Of a DNA stretch of 15,585 nucleotides, positions 1 through 7,766 are shown piece by piece. The notes beneath the pieces are model-generated. The model ran no database searches. It was not told where the DNA came from and was given only the letters and a program-made list of their open reading frames with translations. The translations under genes were made by a program, and so were the position numbers. Positions within the stretch are counted from its first letter, which is position 1; every line of letters begins with the position of its first letter. The DNA is from Pinguiococcus pyrenoidosus (lineage: Eukaryota; Sar; Pinguiophyceae; Pinguiochrysidales; Pinguiochrysidaceae), in assembly GCA_019677205.1 (NCBI GenBank), contig JAAMXY010000082.1, positions 1 through 15,585 on the forward strand. The letters are read 5' to 3'.

Positions 1-1
1 T

Positions 2-232
2 CCATGCGGTCACTCTGTCGTGGAACCGATGGGAGGTCCCCGCGCTCGTGAGCGGCCAGATCACAATAGATCGACCGCGCATGGAAATCCCGTGGTATGG
101 GCATCGCCAGGTGAGAAGCTCTGTGCCCCATGCGGCGGCATCGATCGTTCTATCCCTGACAGGATGAGTCCCTTTTCTGCGCAGCGGCCGACAAGAGGAC
201 GCCAGCGGGAAGTCCACCAGCCTTCCCCGACA

Positions 233-279
<47 letters not shown>

Positions 280-778
280 TGCTCAGGAGGAGCTGATCGA
301 CGGCGGGTATCGCCCTCTTGCTAGAGCACATCTCGTTCCTGCTGATCAGGATGATGATTTCACGCCGGGCGTGGACTACTCGGAAAGGGCCTCGAACGAT
401 GCGTTCCGAGAGAGCCCTGCAAACGTGTTTCCAGCCGGCCAATTTCACGCCCCGCAAAGTGCCGTCGAAGGGGCACCACTCTTGGGAAGCTACCCGCTGT
501 CCCTGCTGAGTCTGGTGAGTCAAAGCGGAGGCAGCAATTCCATGGAGGTCATCGAGGATAGACATAGAGAAGAGGATTTGGGAGCGGCTGTCGCCGAGGA
601 CGTCGCAGAAGATCAGGCGGAGGATCAAGCCGAGAATCGAGCAGAAAACCGATCGGAACATCGATCGGAACATCGATCAGAGAGCCGATCAGGAAATCGA
701 TCAGAGAGCCGAGCGGAGAATCGAGCAGCGGATCGAGCAGCCGATCGAGCCGATGCACAACCGGAGACAAGATCATAA
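2..778 (+). CDS. 3' part of an unrecognised gene: low-complexity protein with poly-Ala and tetrapeptide repeats
   Basis: This frame is open from the window edge to a TAA at 776-778, so the start probably lies outside; the first in-window ATG is at 29. I recognise no domain. The protein has a run of 17 Ala (233-283; 15 GCC plus 2 GCT codons), then a mixed segment, then about 14 tetrapeptides of the type (A/S)-E-x-R from 593 to 760. Within these repeats, changes at third codon positions are nearly all silent (Ala as GCC/GCA/GCG, Ser as TCG/TCA, Glu as GAG/GAA, Asp/Asn/His always ending C or T) while Arg is always CGA. That pattern supports translation in this frame. The C-terminal tail would be highly charged and disordered. 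It converges with the next gene, 113 bp apart. Upstream splicing is possible and not resolved. Confidence 0.5.
233..283 (+). repeat. (GCC)n trinucleotide run encoding poly-alanine
   Basis: Fifteen consecutive GCC codons followed by two GCT codons. Such a pure codon run is prone to replication slippage, so its length probably varies between strains. It is in frame with the surrounding open reading frame. Confidence 0.95.
593..760 (+). repeat. 12-bp degenerate minisatellite, about 14 units, coding for tetrapeptides
   Basis: The units follow the pattern GCN GAR NAY CGA, with TCR replacing GCN in the middle units. The first three units encode AEDV/AEDQ, the middle ones AENR, SEHR, SESR and SGNR, and the last ones AADR and ADAQ. 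The unit is a multiple of three, so the reading frame is kept. The reverse strand is also open here, but the wobble pattern fits only the plus frame. Confidence 0.9.
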
Positions 779-891
779 CCTTTCTGAAGAAAGCCGAGCA
801 AAACGAAAAAACAGCACGCTTGCTTTGGCTTCCATATCGGCTTTCTTTTTCCGGCATAGGCGGGTTCGCCCAAGAACTCTTACACTCGAAG

Positions 892-1443
892 CTACAGATC
901 ATCCTTGTGAGCCGCTTTGAACAACTTCATACTCTCCACCAGCTGGATCAGCGGAACTTCCGACGCCGTGCGGAGATGCCCGCTGCTCACGACGGCGAAC
1001 ACCTTCGCGCTGAATTGGTCGGCGTAGCCATTGGGGTTGCACTCAAGCTGCACAGAGACGTCTCCAAGGGGATCGGCAACTGTGGTCGTCAGCGTCATCA
1101 CCGACGCGTGGTGCCGTTCGCCCTTCACTGCCGCCTCCTTCATCGCGCGGAAGTCCAGCAGAACTTGATTCAACGCTCCCGCCACCTGAAGCAGGCGAAG
1201 CTTTGGTTAGCCCCTCTGCGTCACTTCAAAAAAAATACTGCGAATGTCTCCCGAGACCTCATGGAAGCTGGACTTGTCCAAGCCAAATCGGATGCTCTGC
1301 GGCCCGGCGACGATCTGGAAGTCATGACGCACAGTTGGTGCCTCTCCGAGAGTCATACGCCAGCGCGCTGCCCTTGGCGGTCCAAAGGCGTCTGCTTCGA
1401 GCAGCAGACATGCGAAGGCGAGAGTGACAATAGCTTTAATCAT
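892..1443 (-). CDS. Secreted or plastid-targeted small protein of unknown function, two exons
   Basis: Spliced coding sequence complement(1225..1443, 892..1185), 170 aa. The first 19 residues form a clear signal peptide (MIKAIVTLAF then a Leu-rich core, ending ADA). The next residues, FGPPRAARWRMT, are basic and lack acids. This Ala|Phe junction is the hallmark of bipartite plastid leaders in algae with red-derived complex plastids. The mature part has no motif I recognise. The last four residues are KDDL, which resembles an ER-retention tail, so ER residence is an alternative. The reading frame carries an in-frame TAA at 1207-1209; a 39-nt GT-AG intron (1186-1224) removes it without a frame change. 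If that intron is not real, the gene is broken. An upstream extension in frame (to 1563) is ignored because it would bury the signal peptide. It faces away from the topoisomerase gene across a 314-bp shared promoter. Confidence 0.6.
1186..1224 (-). other. Predicted 39-nt intron, phase 0, containing an in-frame stop
   Basis: On the minus strand the donor is GTGACG and the acceptor CTTCAG. A branch-point-like CTAAC lies 19 nt before the intron end and itself supplies the in-frame TAA. Length is 3n, so retention would truncate the protein rather than shift the frame. Confidence 0.5.
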
Positions 1444-1757
1444 GTTTCCCACAGTGGCGCCGTTGACTTTTGCGGCGCACCCCCTCGAATCTTGGAAGCG
1501 TTTCAGAATCATAGCAAAAAAAAATAAAATATTCTCATGATTTCCTTTCGGAATGGTAAACATTCTTTTTTGTCAACGGCTACTTCTTGAAGTACCGTAT
1601 TTTGGCATGCTATGGCCAAATAATTTGGCACAGGATCGAGATGGAGTGGATGCAATCAGCCGCCGAGTTTTTGCCGCCATTTCGACTCAAAAAGCAAGAA
1701 AAAGGAATGATTGCCGCCGTCGCCCCAGCGATTCCATGCGCCCCGCTTTAGACACAG
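1444..1757. promoter_or_regulatory. Divergent promoter region, unknown secretory gene / topoisomerase II
   Basis: No gene is seen in these 314 bp. A stretch around 1511-1560 is about 76% A+T (rough hand count) with an A-run, unlike the GC-rich flanks. A near-perfect palindrome of two 7-bp arms, GCCAAAT and ATTTGGC around one base, lies at 1615-1629, with a third TTTGGC just upstream at about 1602. TTTGCCGC at 1670-1677, 81 bp before the topoisomerase ATG, fits the E2F consensus TTTSSCGC. Assignment as a promoter is inferred from gene orientation. Confidence 0.5.
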
Positions 1758-4700
1758 ATGCCCCGCTTTCTGGGACACTGGCGACGAGCTTGGGTGAAGT
1801 GCCGCTCCACATGCAGATATGCATTCTCGTCGGAAGCTGAGAAAGACGCCGCATCTCGCACTGCGAGAGTGCGGCGGCGGACTTTGACTCCCGCCCGCAA
1901 ATCCGTGGAGGAGACCTACACTCGACTCGACGCTCGAGAGCATGTCCTGCTTCGTCCCGGCATGTATCTCGGCAGCGTGACTCCCCAGAAGCTGAGCGAC
2001 CATGTTCTTCGGCGAGACAAGACGGGCATGGAGAAGAGGGATCTGCTCACTTTGCCAGCCCTGCTGAAAGCCTTTGACGAGATCCTCGTGAACGCCTTGG
2101 ACAACGCCAGGAGAGGACGCGGCACGAAGAGGATTGACGTCTACTGGAGCCGTGGGAGACCGCACGAGTTGGCGACTGCCCCACCGTTGGATGACGAGAC
2201 TGCTCTGAGGCGAGCAGTGAGAGACGGCGTCCTGCCTTGCATCACCGTCGTGAACGACGGCCAGACAGTGCCAGTGCAGATGCATCGGGACGAAGAGATG
2301 CTGGTCCCAGAGCTGGTCTTTGGGCAGCTGCAGAGCGGCAGCAACTTCGACGACAACGAAGAGCGGTACACAGGAGGCCGCCACGGGTTGGGTGCGAAGC
2401 TCACGAACATCTTTAGCCTTCTCTTCGAGGTCGAAATCTTCGAGGCACCAAGCCGCAAGCATTTCCTCGGAGCGTGGATCGATAACATGGGGCAGATGGC
2501 CTCGTCCTCCACCGCATCCATCCCCGACGACGGCACGTTGATGAGCGCGGGAGCGCCACGAGGCCTTGCTGGCGAGCTGGGCTATAGCCTGCCAGACCCG
2601 CTCACCAGCTTCACGCGCATCTCGTTCGTCCCGGATCTCTTGCGGCTTGGCCTGGGCGAGGATCCGGCCGCGGAAGAGTACGTGGCGGATGCTGGAGGGA
2701 TCGCCATGAATCAGGACACGTTTGACCTCCTGGAGAAGCGGGTTTGGGACGCTGCGGCGACGACGATGGATGTCGACATTGCCCTGAACGGGGAAATCGT
2801 GCCGCGACTGGGCTTCGTAGAGTATGCAAAGCTCTTCGTGGGAGACGCGGGGATCACGCACCTCCCAGTGAACAAGAACTGGGATGTGTGTCTGGCGGCG
2901 TGCGAGAGCGGCGACGCGTTTGACGTCAGCTTTGTGAACGGAATGTACACAGCCCTTGGCGGATCCCACGTGGAGTGCGTGAAGAATCAAGCGGTGGCGG
3001 CCGTCGTGGACGCGTGCAAGGACTTGCGACCTACCGCCGCCTACGTGAAGAATCGGCTCCAGGTCTTCGTGAGCTGCGCCATCGCAAACCCTGAGTTCGA
3101 CTCGCAACGGAAGGAGAGACTGCTGACGCCGCAGTCGCAGTTCAAGCCCAAGTGCGCGCTGAAGCGGACGCATTTGGCAGCTTTCCTGAAGGAGTCCTCC
3201 ATAATCGATAAGATCAAGAGCGCCTTGGATCGGAACGTCGAGGCTGCGGCGGCGAAATCCTTCAACCATCGGAAGCAGAAGCAGCTCACCGGTATCCGGA
3301 AGCTCGAAGACGCGCATGATGCGGGCGGGGCCAAGAGCGATGGTTGCACCCTCATTCTCACCGAGGGCGACTCGGCGAAGGCTTTCGCGATCGCAGGCCT
3401 GGAGGTGCTCGGGCGAGAGAAGTTCGGGGTGTTCCCCCTCCGGGGCAAGATCAAGAATGTGCGAGGGGTGAAGAAGGCGAGCCTCACGAAGATAGAGGAA
3501 GTGTCCACCCTCTGCAAAATCCTGGGTCTGAGCCCGTACAAGCAGTACGACTCCCACCGTAGCCCGGCGCAGATGGGCCTGCGGTATGGGGCCGTGATGA
3601 TCATGGCGGACCAGGACGACGATGGCTGCCACATCCGCGGCCTCGTGGTAAACCTCTTTGCATCCCTGTGGCCGGAGCTGCTGTCTCGCCCTGGATTCCT
3701 GCAGAGCTTTCGCACGCCACTGCTCAAAGTAGATGTGCCGGGGAAGAGCGCCAGCAACAAGAGGAAGGGCTTCTTCAGCAGGAAGGACTTCGAGGACTGG
3801 CTGTCGACGGAAGGAGCTGCCTTGAACCGCAAGCTCCTTCGGGTCAAGTACTACAAAGGCCTCGGAACGAGCACGCCGGCGGAGGCGCGCGAGTACTGCG
3901 AAGACCTGAGCCGGCACCGCTACTACTTCGCCTACACGGGCCAAGGGGACGAAGACGCGCTGGATCTCGCCTTCAACAAGGAGAGACCAGGAGACCGACG
4001 TGACTGGCTGGCCCAGACTCCGTGGTCCGCCTCCCACGAGGATGCCCTGCCCGCCGACCTGGGATCCGACGCGTCTGACATCCAGATCAGCTACGAGACG
4101 TTTGTCCACTCCGAGCTCAGTAGGTTCAGCATGGCGGACAACGTCCGCAGCCTTCCCAGTGTTGTGGATGGCTTGAAGCCTAGCCAACGGAAGGTTCTGT
4201 ACGCATGTCTGAAGAGGAACCTCACAAGCGAGATCAAGGTCGCGCAGCTCGCGGGCTACTGCTCGGAGCACACCGCGTACCACCATGGCGAGGCCTCGCT
4301 GCATTCCACCATCATCGGGATGGCACAAGACTTCTGCGGAGCGAATAACATCAATCTTCTTGTGCCGGACGGTGGATTCGGGACGCGTCATGCAGGCGGT
4401 AAGGACGCCGGGGCACCGCGCTACATCTACACAAAGCTCAGCCAGGAGACAAGGCTGCTTTTCCCGAAGGGGGATGATCCGCTGCTCGAGTACCTGACCG
4501 ACGACGGGATGCAGGTTGAGCCCCGCTTCTTCGTACCGGTCATTCCGATTTTGCTCATCAACGGCGCCGTGGGCATCGGGACGGGCTGGTCCACGGAGAT
4601 ACCGATGTACAATCCTCGTGATGTGATCAAGAGCCTCCGCAGCCGCATCGAGAGGGACCTTGGCGTGGATGCGGAGATGCCCGTTTCGCGACTGGTGCCG

Positions 4701-5522
4701 TGGTATCGCGGCTTCAAGGGCGAGATCACCATGGACGAGGAGACGAGCAAGATCATGACGCAGGGAGTCGCGACTCGGAGGCAAAGATCAGCTACCATCG
4801 TCGACATCACCGAGTTGCCCATCGGCCGGCTTCACGAGCGGATGGTGGCAACGCTTGAGAAGTTGATGGAGAGCGGCGTCGTCACTTCGTACAAGATCCG
4901 CAACACGTCCACGGAGTGGCACTATGAGGTGAAGCTTTCCAAGGGCGCTGCTAAGAAGCGAAACACGGACAGCGAAGAGTCCTTGAGGTCGCTCTTCCGC
5001 CTGACAAGCAACATCGTCTGCAAGTTCCACGCATTCGACGCAGATGGCCACATCCGCGACTACGGCTCGGCAGAGGCGATCATGGAAGACTACTACCGCG
5101 TCCGAGCAGACCTCTACGCCCGTCGCTATCGGGATCAGATCTCGCAACTCGAAGGTCAGATCCTCCGCCTCGAGAACAAGGACAGGTTCCTGAAGGAAGT
5201 GTCCGACGGCACTCTGAAGCTCTACAACGTCGAGCTCGAGGATGTACGCAAGACCCTCATTGCGCGAGACTATGCGCGAGAGAGCGACATACGCGCCATC
5301 CTGCTCCGGGAGAGGGACGGGTCCGCGGACGTTTCGGACCCCGCGAACGAGTACGACTACCTGCTTCGGACGAACTTCCTGAGTGCTACCGCGCAGAAGC
5401 GGCGCGGTCTGCAGCGCGAACTGGACGATTGCTCGAAGGAACTGGCGATGCTGCAGAGTCTGGAGCCCCTCAACCTGTGGCTCAACGATCTCGACGCGCT
5501 TGAGGAGCACATGCAAGGCTGA
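1758..5522 (+). CDS. TOP2: Type IIA DNA topoisomerase (eukaryotic topoisomerase II), lacking the C-terminal domain
   Basis: A 1254-aa enzyme that passes one DNA duplex through a transient double-strand break using ATP. Domains in order: GHKL ATPase with EILVNALDN (Asn112) and the glycine loop TGGRHGLGAK (205-214); transducer with the ATP-sensing lysine in SQRKE (Lys452); TOPRIM with EGDSA (Glu536) and DQDDD (618-622) for metal; winged-helix domain with active-site Tyr889 in APRYIYTKL; gate region with GIGTGWST; then a coiled-coil C-gate ending at LEEHMQG. Yeast and human enzymes run about 1430-1530 aa; the variable nuclear C-terminal domain is absent here. Several otherwise conserved positions differ: RHGLGAK for RNGYGAK, and ADQDDDGCHIRG for TDQDxDGSHIKG. 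An in-frame TAG 9 nt upstream fixes the start at 1758 unless there is splicing. The first 26 residues are Arg-rich without acids, resembling a mitochondrial presequence. No intron is needed. Confidence 0.95.
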   Translation: MPRFLGHWRRAWVKCRSTCRYAFSSEAEKDAASRTARVRRRTLTPARKSVEETYTRLDAREHVLLRPGMYLGSVTPQKLSDHVLRRDKTGMEKRDLLTLPALLKAFDEILVNALDNARRGRGTKRIDVYWSRGRPHELATAPPLDDETALRRAVRDGVLPCITVVNDGQTVPVQMHRDEEMLVPELVFGQLQSGSNFDDNEERYTGGRHGLGAKLTNIFSLLFEVEIFEAPSRKHFLGAWIDNMGQMASSSTASIPDDGTLMSAGAPRGLAGELGYSLPDPLTSFTRISFVPDLLRLGLGEDPAAEEYVADAGGIAMNQDTFDLLEKRVWDAAATTMDVDIALNGEIVPRLGFVEYAKLFVGDAGITHLPVNKNWDVCLAACESGDAFDVSFVNGMYTALGGSHVECVKNQAVAAVVDACKDLRPTAAYVKNRLQVFVSCAIANPEFDSQRKERLLTPQSQFKPKCALKRTHLAAFLKESSIIDKIKSALDRNVEAAAAKSFNHRKQKQLTGIRKLEDAHDAGGAKSDGCTLILTEGDSAKAFAIAGLEVLGREKFGVFPLRGKIKNVRGVKKASLTKIEEVSTLCKILGLSPYKQYDSHRSPAQMGLRYGAVMIMADQDDDGCHIRGLVVNLFASLWPELLSRPGFLQSFRTPLLKVDVPGKSASNKRKGFFSRKDFEDWLSTEGAALNRKLLRVKYYKGLGTSTPAEAREYCEDLSRHRYYFAYTGQGDEDALDLAFNKERPGDRRDWLAQTPWSASHEDALPADLGSDASDIQISYETFVHSELSRFSMADNVRSLPSVVDGLKPSQRKVLYACLKRNLTSEIKVAQLAGYCSEHTAYHHGEASLHSTIIGMAQDFCGANNINLLVPDGGFGTRHAGGKDAGAPRYIYTKLSQETRLLFPKGDDPLLEYLTDDGMQVEPRFFVPVIPILLINGAVGIGTGWSTEIPMYNPRDVIKSLRSRIERDLGVDAEMPVSRLVPWYRGFKGEITMDEETSKIMTQGVATRRQRSATIVDITELPIGRLHERMVATLEKLMESGVVTSYKIRNTSTEWHYEVKLSKGAAKKRNTDSEESLRSLFRLTSNIVCKFHAFDADGHIRDYGSAEAIMEDYYRVRADLYARRYRDQISQLEGQILRLENKDRFLKEVSDGTLKLYNVELEDVRKTLIARDYARESDIRAILLRERDGSADVSDPANEYDYLLRTNFLSATAQKRRGLQRELDDCSKELAMLQSLEPLNLWLNDLDALEEHMQG

Positions 5523-5559
5523 TAGCTTCCTTCTCGCTGGCGCAGCTCGTCGCGCACCT

Positions 5560-6081
5560 TCAGCCTTCTCCCTTGTCTTTCTCGCTGGTGAACGTCAGTC
5601 CTGCCGCGTTTGCGTATCGGTCCATGAAGCGCATCAGCCGGTCCCACTCGTCTTCGGATCGCATGATGTACGTGGCGACGACGGCCTCCGGCTTGCCCTG
5701 CTCGAACAGCGCCTGAATGTCCTCGCACTCGATGACGCCCTCCGAGTCCACCATCCGCATGCACTGCATGGTGCGCTGCTCATCCACCAGCAGCCTCTTC
5801 AGCTCCCGCAGCACCAGCGGCCTCCGGAACGTGAAGGACGCGGTGCCCGTGGAGCCGTCTCGGCTTCTGGTGAGGCGGACCTCCGGCACGTCGTCCTCCG
5901 GCAGGTCATCAATCAGCGAGATGAAAGCTTCCACTCCCGCCTCCACGCCCGCTTCCGCCTCCGCCTCCGCTTCCATTCCAGCGCAAAGGGGGCCAAAAGG
6001 CCTCCTAGAGGCTACCTTGGGGCTCACGAAGGCCTGACGAAGCGGAAGAGTCGCCAGCGTGATCAAGATGCAAGTCCACAT
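5560..6081 (-). CDS. psb28: Photosystem II assembly protein Psb28, nuclear-encoded with bipartite plastid leader
   Basis: The 173-aa protein carries the Psb28 core: PEVRLTRSRDGSTGTASF, then MVDSEGVIE, GKPEAVVATYIMRS and EWDRLMRFMDRYA near the C-terminus. Psb28 binds the stromal side of PSII assembly intermediates (CP47/RC47) and is absent from the mature complex. The start chosen at 6081 gives a signal peptide of 17 residues ending RQA, followed by FVSPKVASRRPFGP, an Ala|Phe bipartite plastid leader. The frame extends upstream to 6171, but that would hide the leader. A Glu-Ala repeat (about residues 36-52) links the leader to the core. The segment after TGTASFTF is not typical of cyanobacterial Psb28 and contains a basic RRPLVLRELKRLL stretch. 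No intron is needed. Its stop lies 37 bp from the stop of the convergent topoisomerase gene. Confidence 0.92.
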   Translation of the reverse strand: MWTCILITLATLPLRQAFVSPKVASRRPFGPLCAGMEAEAEAEAGVEAGVEAFISLIDDLPEDDVPEVRLTRSRDGSTGTASFTFRRPLVLRELKRLLVDEQRTMQCMRMVDSEGVIECEDIQALFEQGKPEAVVATYIMRSEDEWDRLMRFMDRYANAAGLTFTSEKDKGEG

Positions 6082-6432
6082 GGTGCGAATTCTCGGGGCT
6101 GCTGAAGTCCCCGGAAGCGCCGGTGCCTGTACAGTGGGCAAAGAGGCCAGGAGGGCGGTTCTGAGGCGCAATTCACCGATTTCTTGCGACGCGAAAGATG
6201 ATTACACCCACGGACGCTCTCCAATTGGTTGCCCCGAATATTTGAAAAATACATATACTAATATATAATATCAGATAACGTTAAAACCATTTTAAATACT
6301 GTAAAAATGGGGCGGCCAGCAGGGCCATCGACGTGCTTTTCCCGCCATTTTCCCGCGTTGAAAGCTTGGCGCAGACCCCAAAGTCGTCCACGCACAGCAG
6401 CGAGGCCTCTTACGTGCACCAGTGGCGAGAAA
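6082..6432. promoter_or_regulatory. Divergent promoter region psb28 / eIF3i, with AT-rich island and paired E2F-like sites
   Basis: This 351-bp gap between head-to-head genes contains an AT island at 6241-6300 (about 83% A+T by count) with TATATAATAT and ATTTTAAAT. About 40 bp further toward eIF3i are two copies of TTTCCCGC (6338-6345 and 6349-6356), 11 bp apart, both matching TTTSSCGC. An ATG at 6307 is in frame with the eIF3i start but would add a 42-residue extension absent from the family, so this region is read as non-coding. Confidence 0.55.
6338..6356 (+). promoter_or_regulatory. Tandem E2F-like sites, one helical turn apart
   Basis: Two exact TTTCCCGC octamers whose starts are 11 bp apart, so they would face the same side of the helix. 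They match the E2F/DP consensus known from animals and plants. Whether this organism's E2F uses the same consensus is not known. Confidence 0.4.
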
Positions 6433-7766
6433 ATGCGACCGATTCTTCTGAAGGGCCACGAGCGGGCTCTCACCAGGGTTCGTCCTCGCTTGTTTTGCGT
6501 GGCGACGGCCAACTACGCCGCCATCCTCACGATTCCGAACTTCTTTCCTTGATGCAGGTGAAGTACAACGCCGATGGGGACCTGCTCTTCTCGGCGGCGA
6601 AGGATCCGAAGCCGACTGTGTGGTACGCGGACACCGGCGTCCGCCTCGGGACGTTCAATGGGCACCAGGTGGGTGGGGGAACTGGGCTTTTCGCGCTTTC
6701 TCAAGTGTTCTTCTTGCTTGTGGTTATGGTTTTGTGATTTTCGTTTCGCGTCTTCTGGTTGATGTGTCTTTGGGGAGGGGAAAGGTGGCGACGGTACTGA
6801 AGAAAGTAGTGTCTTGCTGATCCATAACAGGGTGCGGTGTGGGACCTGGACGTCTCGTATGACTCAAGCCGGCTGCTGACCGCTTCCGCGGACGCGACGG
6901 TGAGGCTGTGGGAGGTGCGCACTGGCCGTGAACTGTGCCAGTATGACCACAGCGGGCCGGTGCGGGCCGTGGCGTGGGCGGAGGGCTGCCAGTACTTCGC
7001 GACGGCGGCCGAGCCATTCGGAAAGCATCCCGGACAGATCGCCGTGTACTACTGCCCAAGCGACGCGGAGGAGTACGACCAGCTGCCCATCGAGAACCGC
7101 GTGTTCGAGATCCCGCCCGAGGTGCGCGCGTCGCAGATTGCGTGGCTGAACAACAACAAGGAGATCCTCATTGCGTACGACGACGGCTCGCTGCGCATCC
7201 TCGATGCTGAGTACGGCGACGAGCTGCACAAGTTCAACATCCACAAGCACAGGATCATGGACATGCAGTTCAGCATCGACAAGACCCTGCTGATCACGGC
7301 CTCCTACGACACGAGCTCGAAGCTGCTCGACGCCACGACCCTAGAAGTGCTGGAGACTTTCCAAACGGATCGACCGGTGAACGCGGCTGCGCTGAGTCCG
7401 ATCCGGGAGCACGTGATCATCGGGGGTGGCCAGGACGCCATGTCCGTGACCACCACTGCGGGGCAGCAGGGAAAGTTCGAGGCACGCTTCTACCACATGT
7501 GGTACGCGGAGGAGTTCGGGCGCGTCAAGGGGCACTTCGGTCCCATCAATGCAATAGGGATCAACCCGGATGGCAGGAGCTACGCCAGTGGCGGAGAGGA
7601 TGGATACATCCGTCTGCACCACTTCGACCCGAGCTACTTCGCCATCGCAGACCCCGTGCCTGAGGACTTCGATCCGCTGAGTGCGAAGAAGAAGATGGAG
7701 GAAGCAGGCCTAGACGTCGCGGAGATGGGTCTGGAGTTTGGCGAGGACGAAGAGAAAGAAGCGTGA
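6433..7766 (+). CDS. EIF3I: Eukaryotic translation initiation factor 3 subunit i (WD40 protein), three exons
   Basis: Spliced coding sequence join(6433..6477, 6558..6668, 6831..7766), 363 aa; human eIF3i is 325. The first residues, [14 protein letters not shown], match the family start (human MKPILLQGHER). Splicing gives [21 protein letters not shown] and [15 protein letters not shown], both restoring conserved family text. Later landmarks are [46 protein letters not shown] and [18 protein letters not shown]. The WD40 repeats form a seven-bladed propeller that binds eIF3b and eIF3g in the 43S pre-initiation complex. A C-terminal extension of about 40 acidic and basic residues after the last blade ([13 protein letters not shown] to the end) is longer than in human. 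It converges on the NME7-like gene, 167 bp away. Confidence 0.96.
6478..6557 (+). other. eIF3i intron 1 (80 bp, phase 0)
   Basis: Donor GTTCGT after codon AGG, acceptor GATGCAG before GTG AAG TAC. Removing it joins ALTR to [10 protein letters not shown], as in other eIF3i proteins. Confidence 0.9.
6669..6830 (+). other. eIF3i intron 2 (162 bp, phase 0)
   Basis: Donor GTGGGT after GGG CAC CAG, acceptor CATAACAG before GGT GCG GTG TGG. Joins GHQ to GAVWDLD, the conserved start of the second WD40 blade. It contains one TTTCGCGC (6689-6696), another E2F-type octamer. Confidence 0.92.

Noticed and set aside
851-880. tRNA B-box-like GGGTTCGCCC
   Set aside because: No matching acceptor stem, anticodon arm or A box could be found around it.
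549-902. Minus-strand open frames over the 12-bp minisatellite
   Set aside because: A 12-bp repeat opens several frames at once; the silent wobble pattern fits only the plus frame.
1207-1209. Reassigned stop codon (TAA or TAG read as an amino acid)
   Set aside because: Thymidylate synthase ends at its family C-terminus MDMAV with TAG, and other genes end in place with TGA or TAG. The standard code fits, and a short intron explains the TAA better.
1656-4784. 1042-codon open frame antisense to topoisomerase II
   Set aside because: It is a shadow of the GC-rich codon usage of the sense gene, whose motifs are unmistakable. The antisense product has no recognisable domain.
1758-5522. Topoisomerase II as a gene from an integrated large DNA virus
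   Set aside because: Lack of a C-terminal domain is virus-like, but base composition matches the neighbours, the neighbours are all cellular genes, and no viral gene is nearby. Left as something a tree should test.
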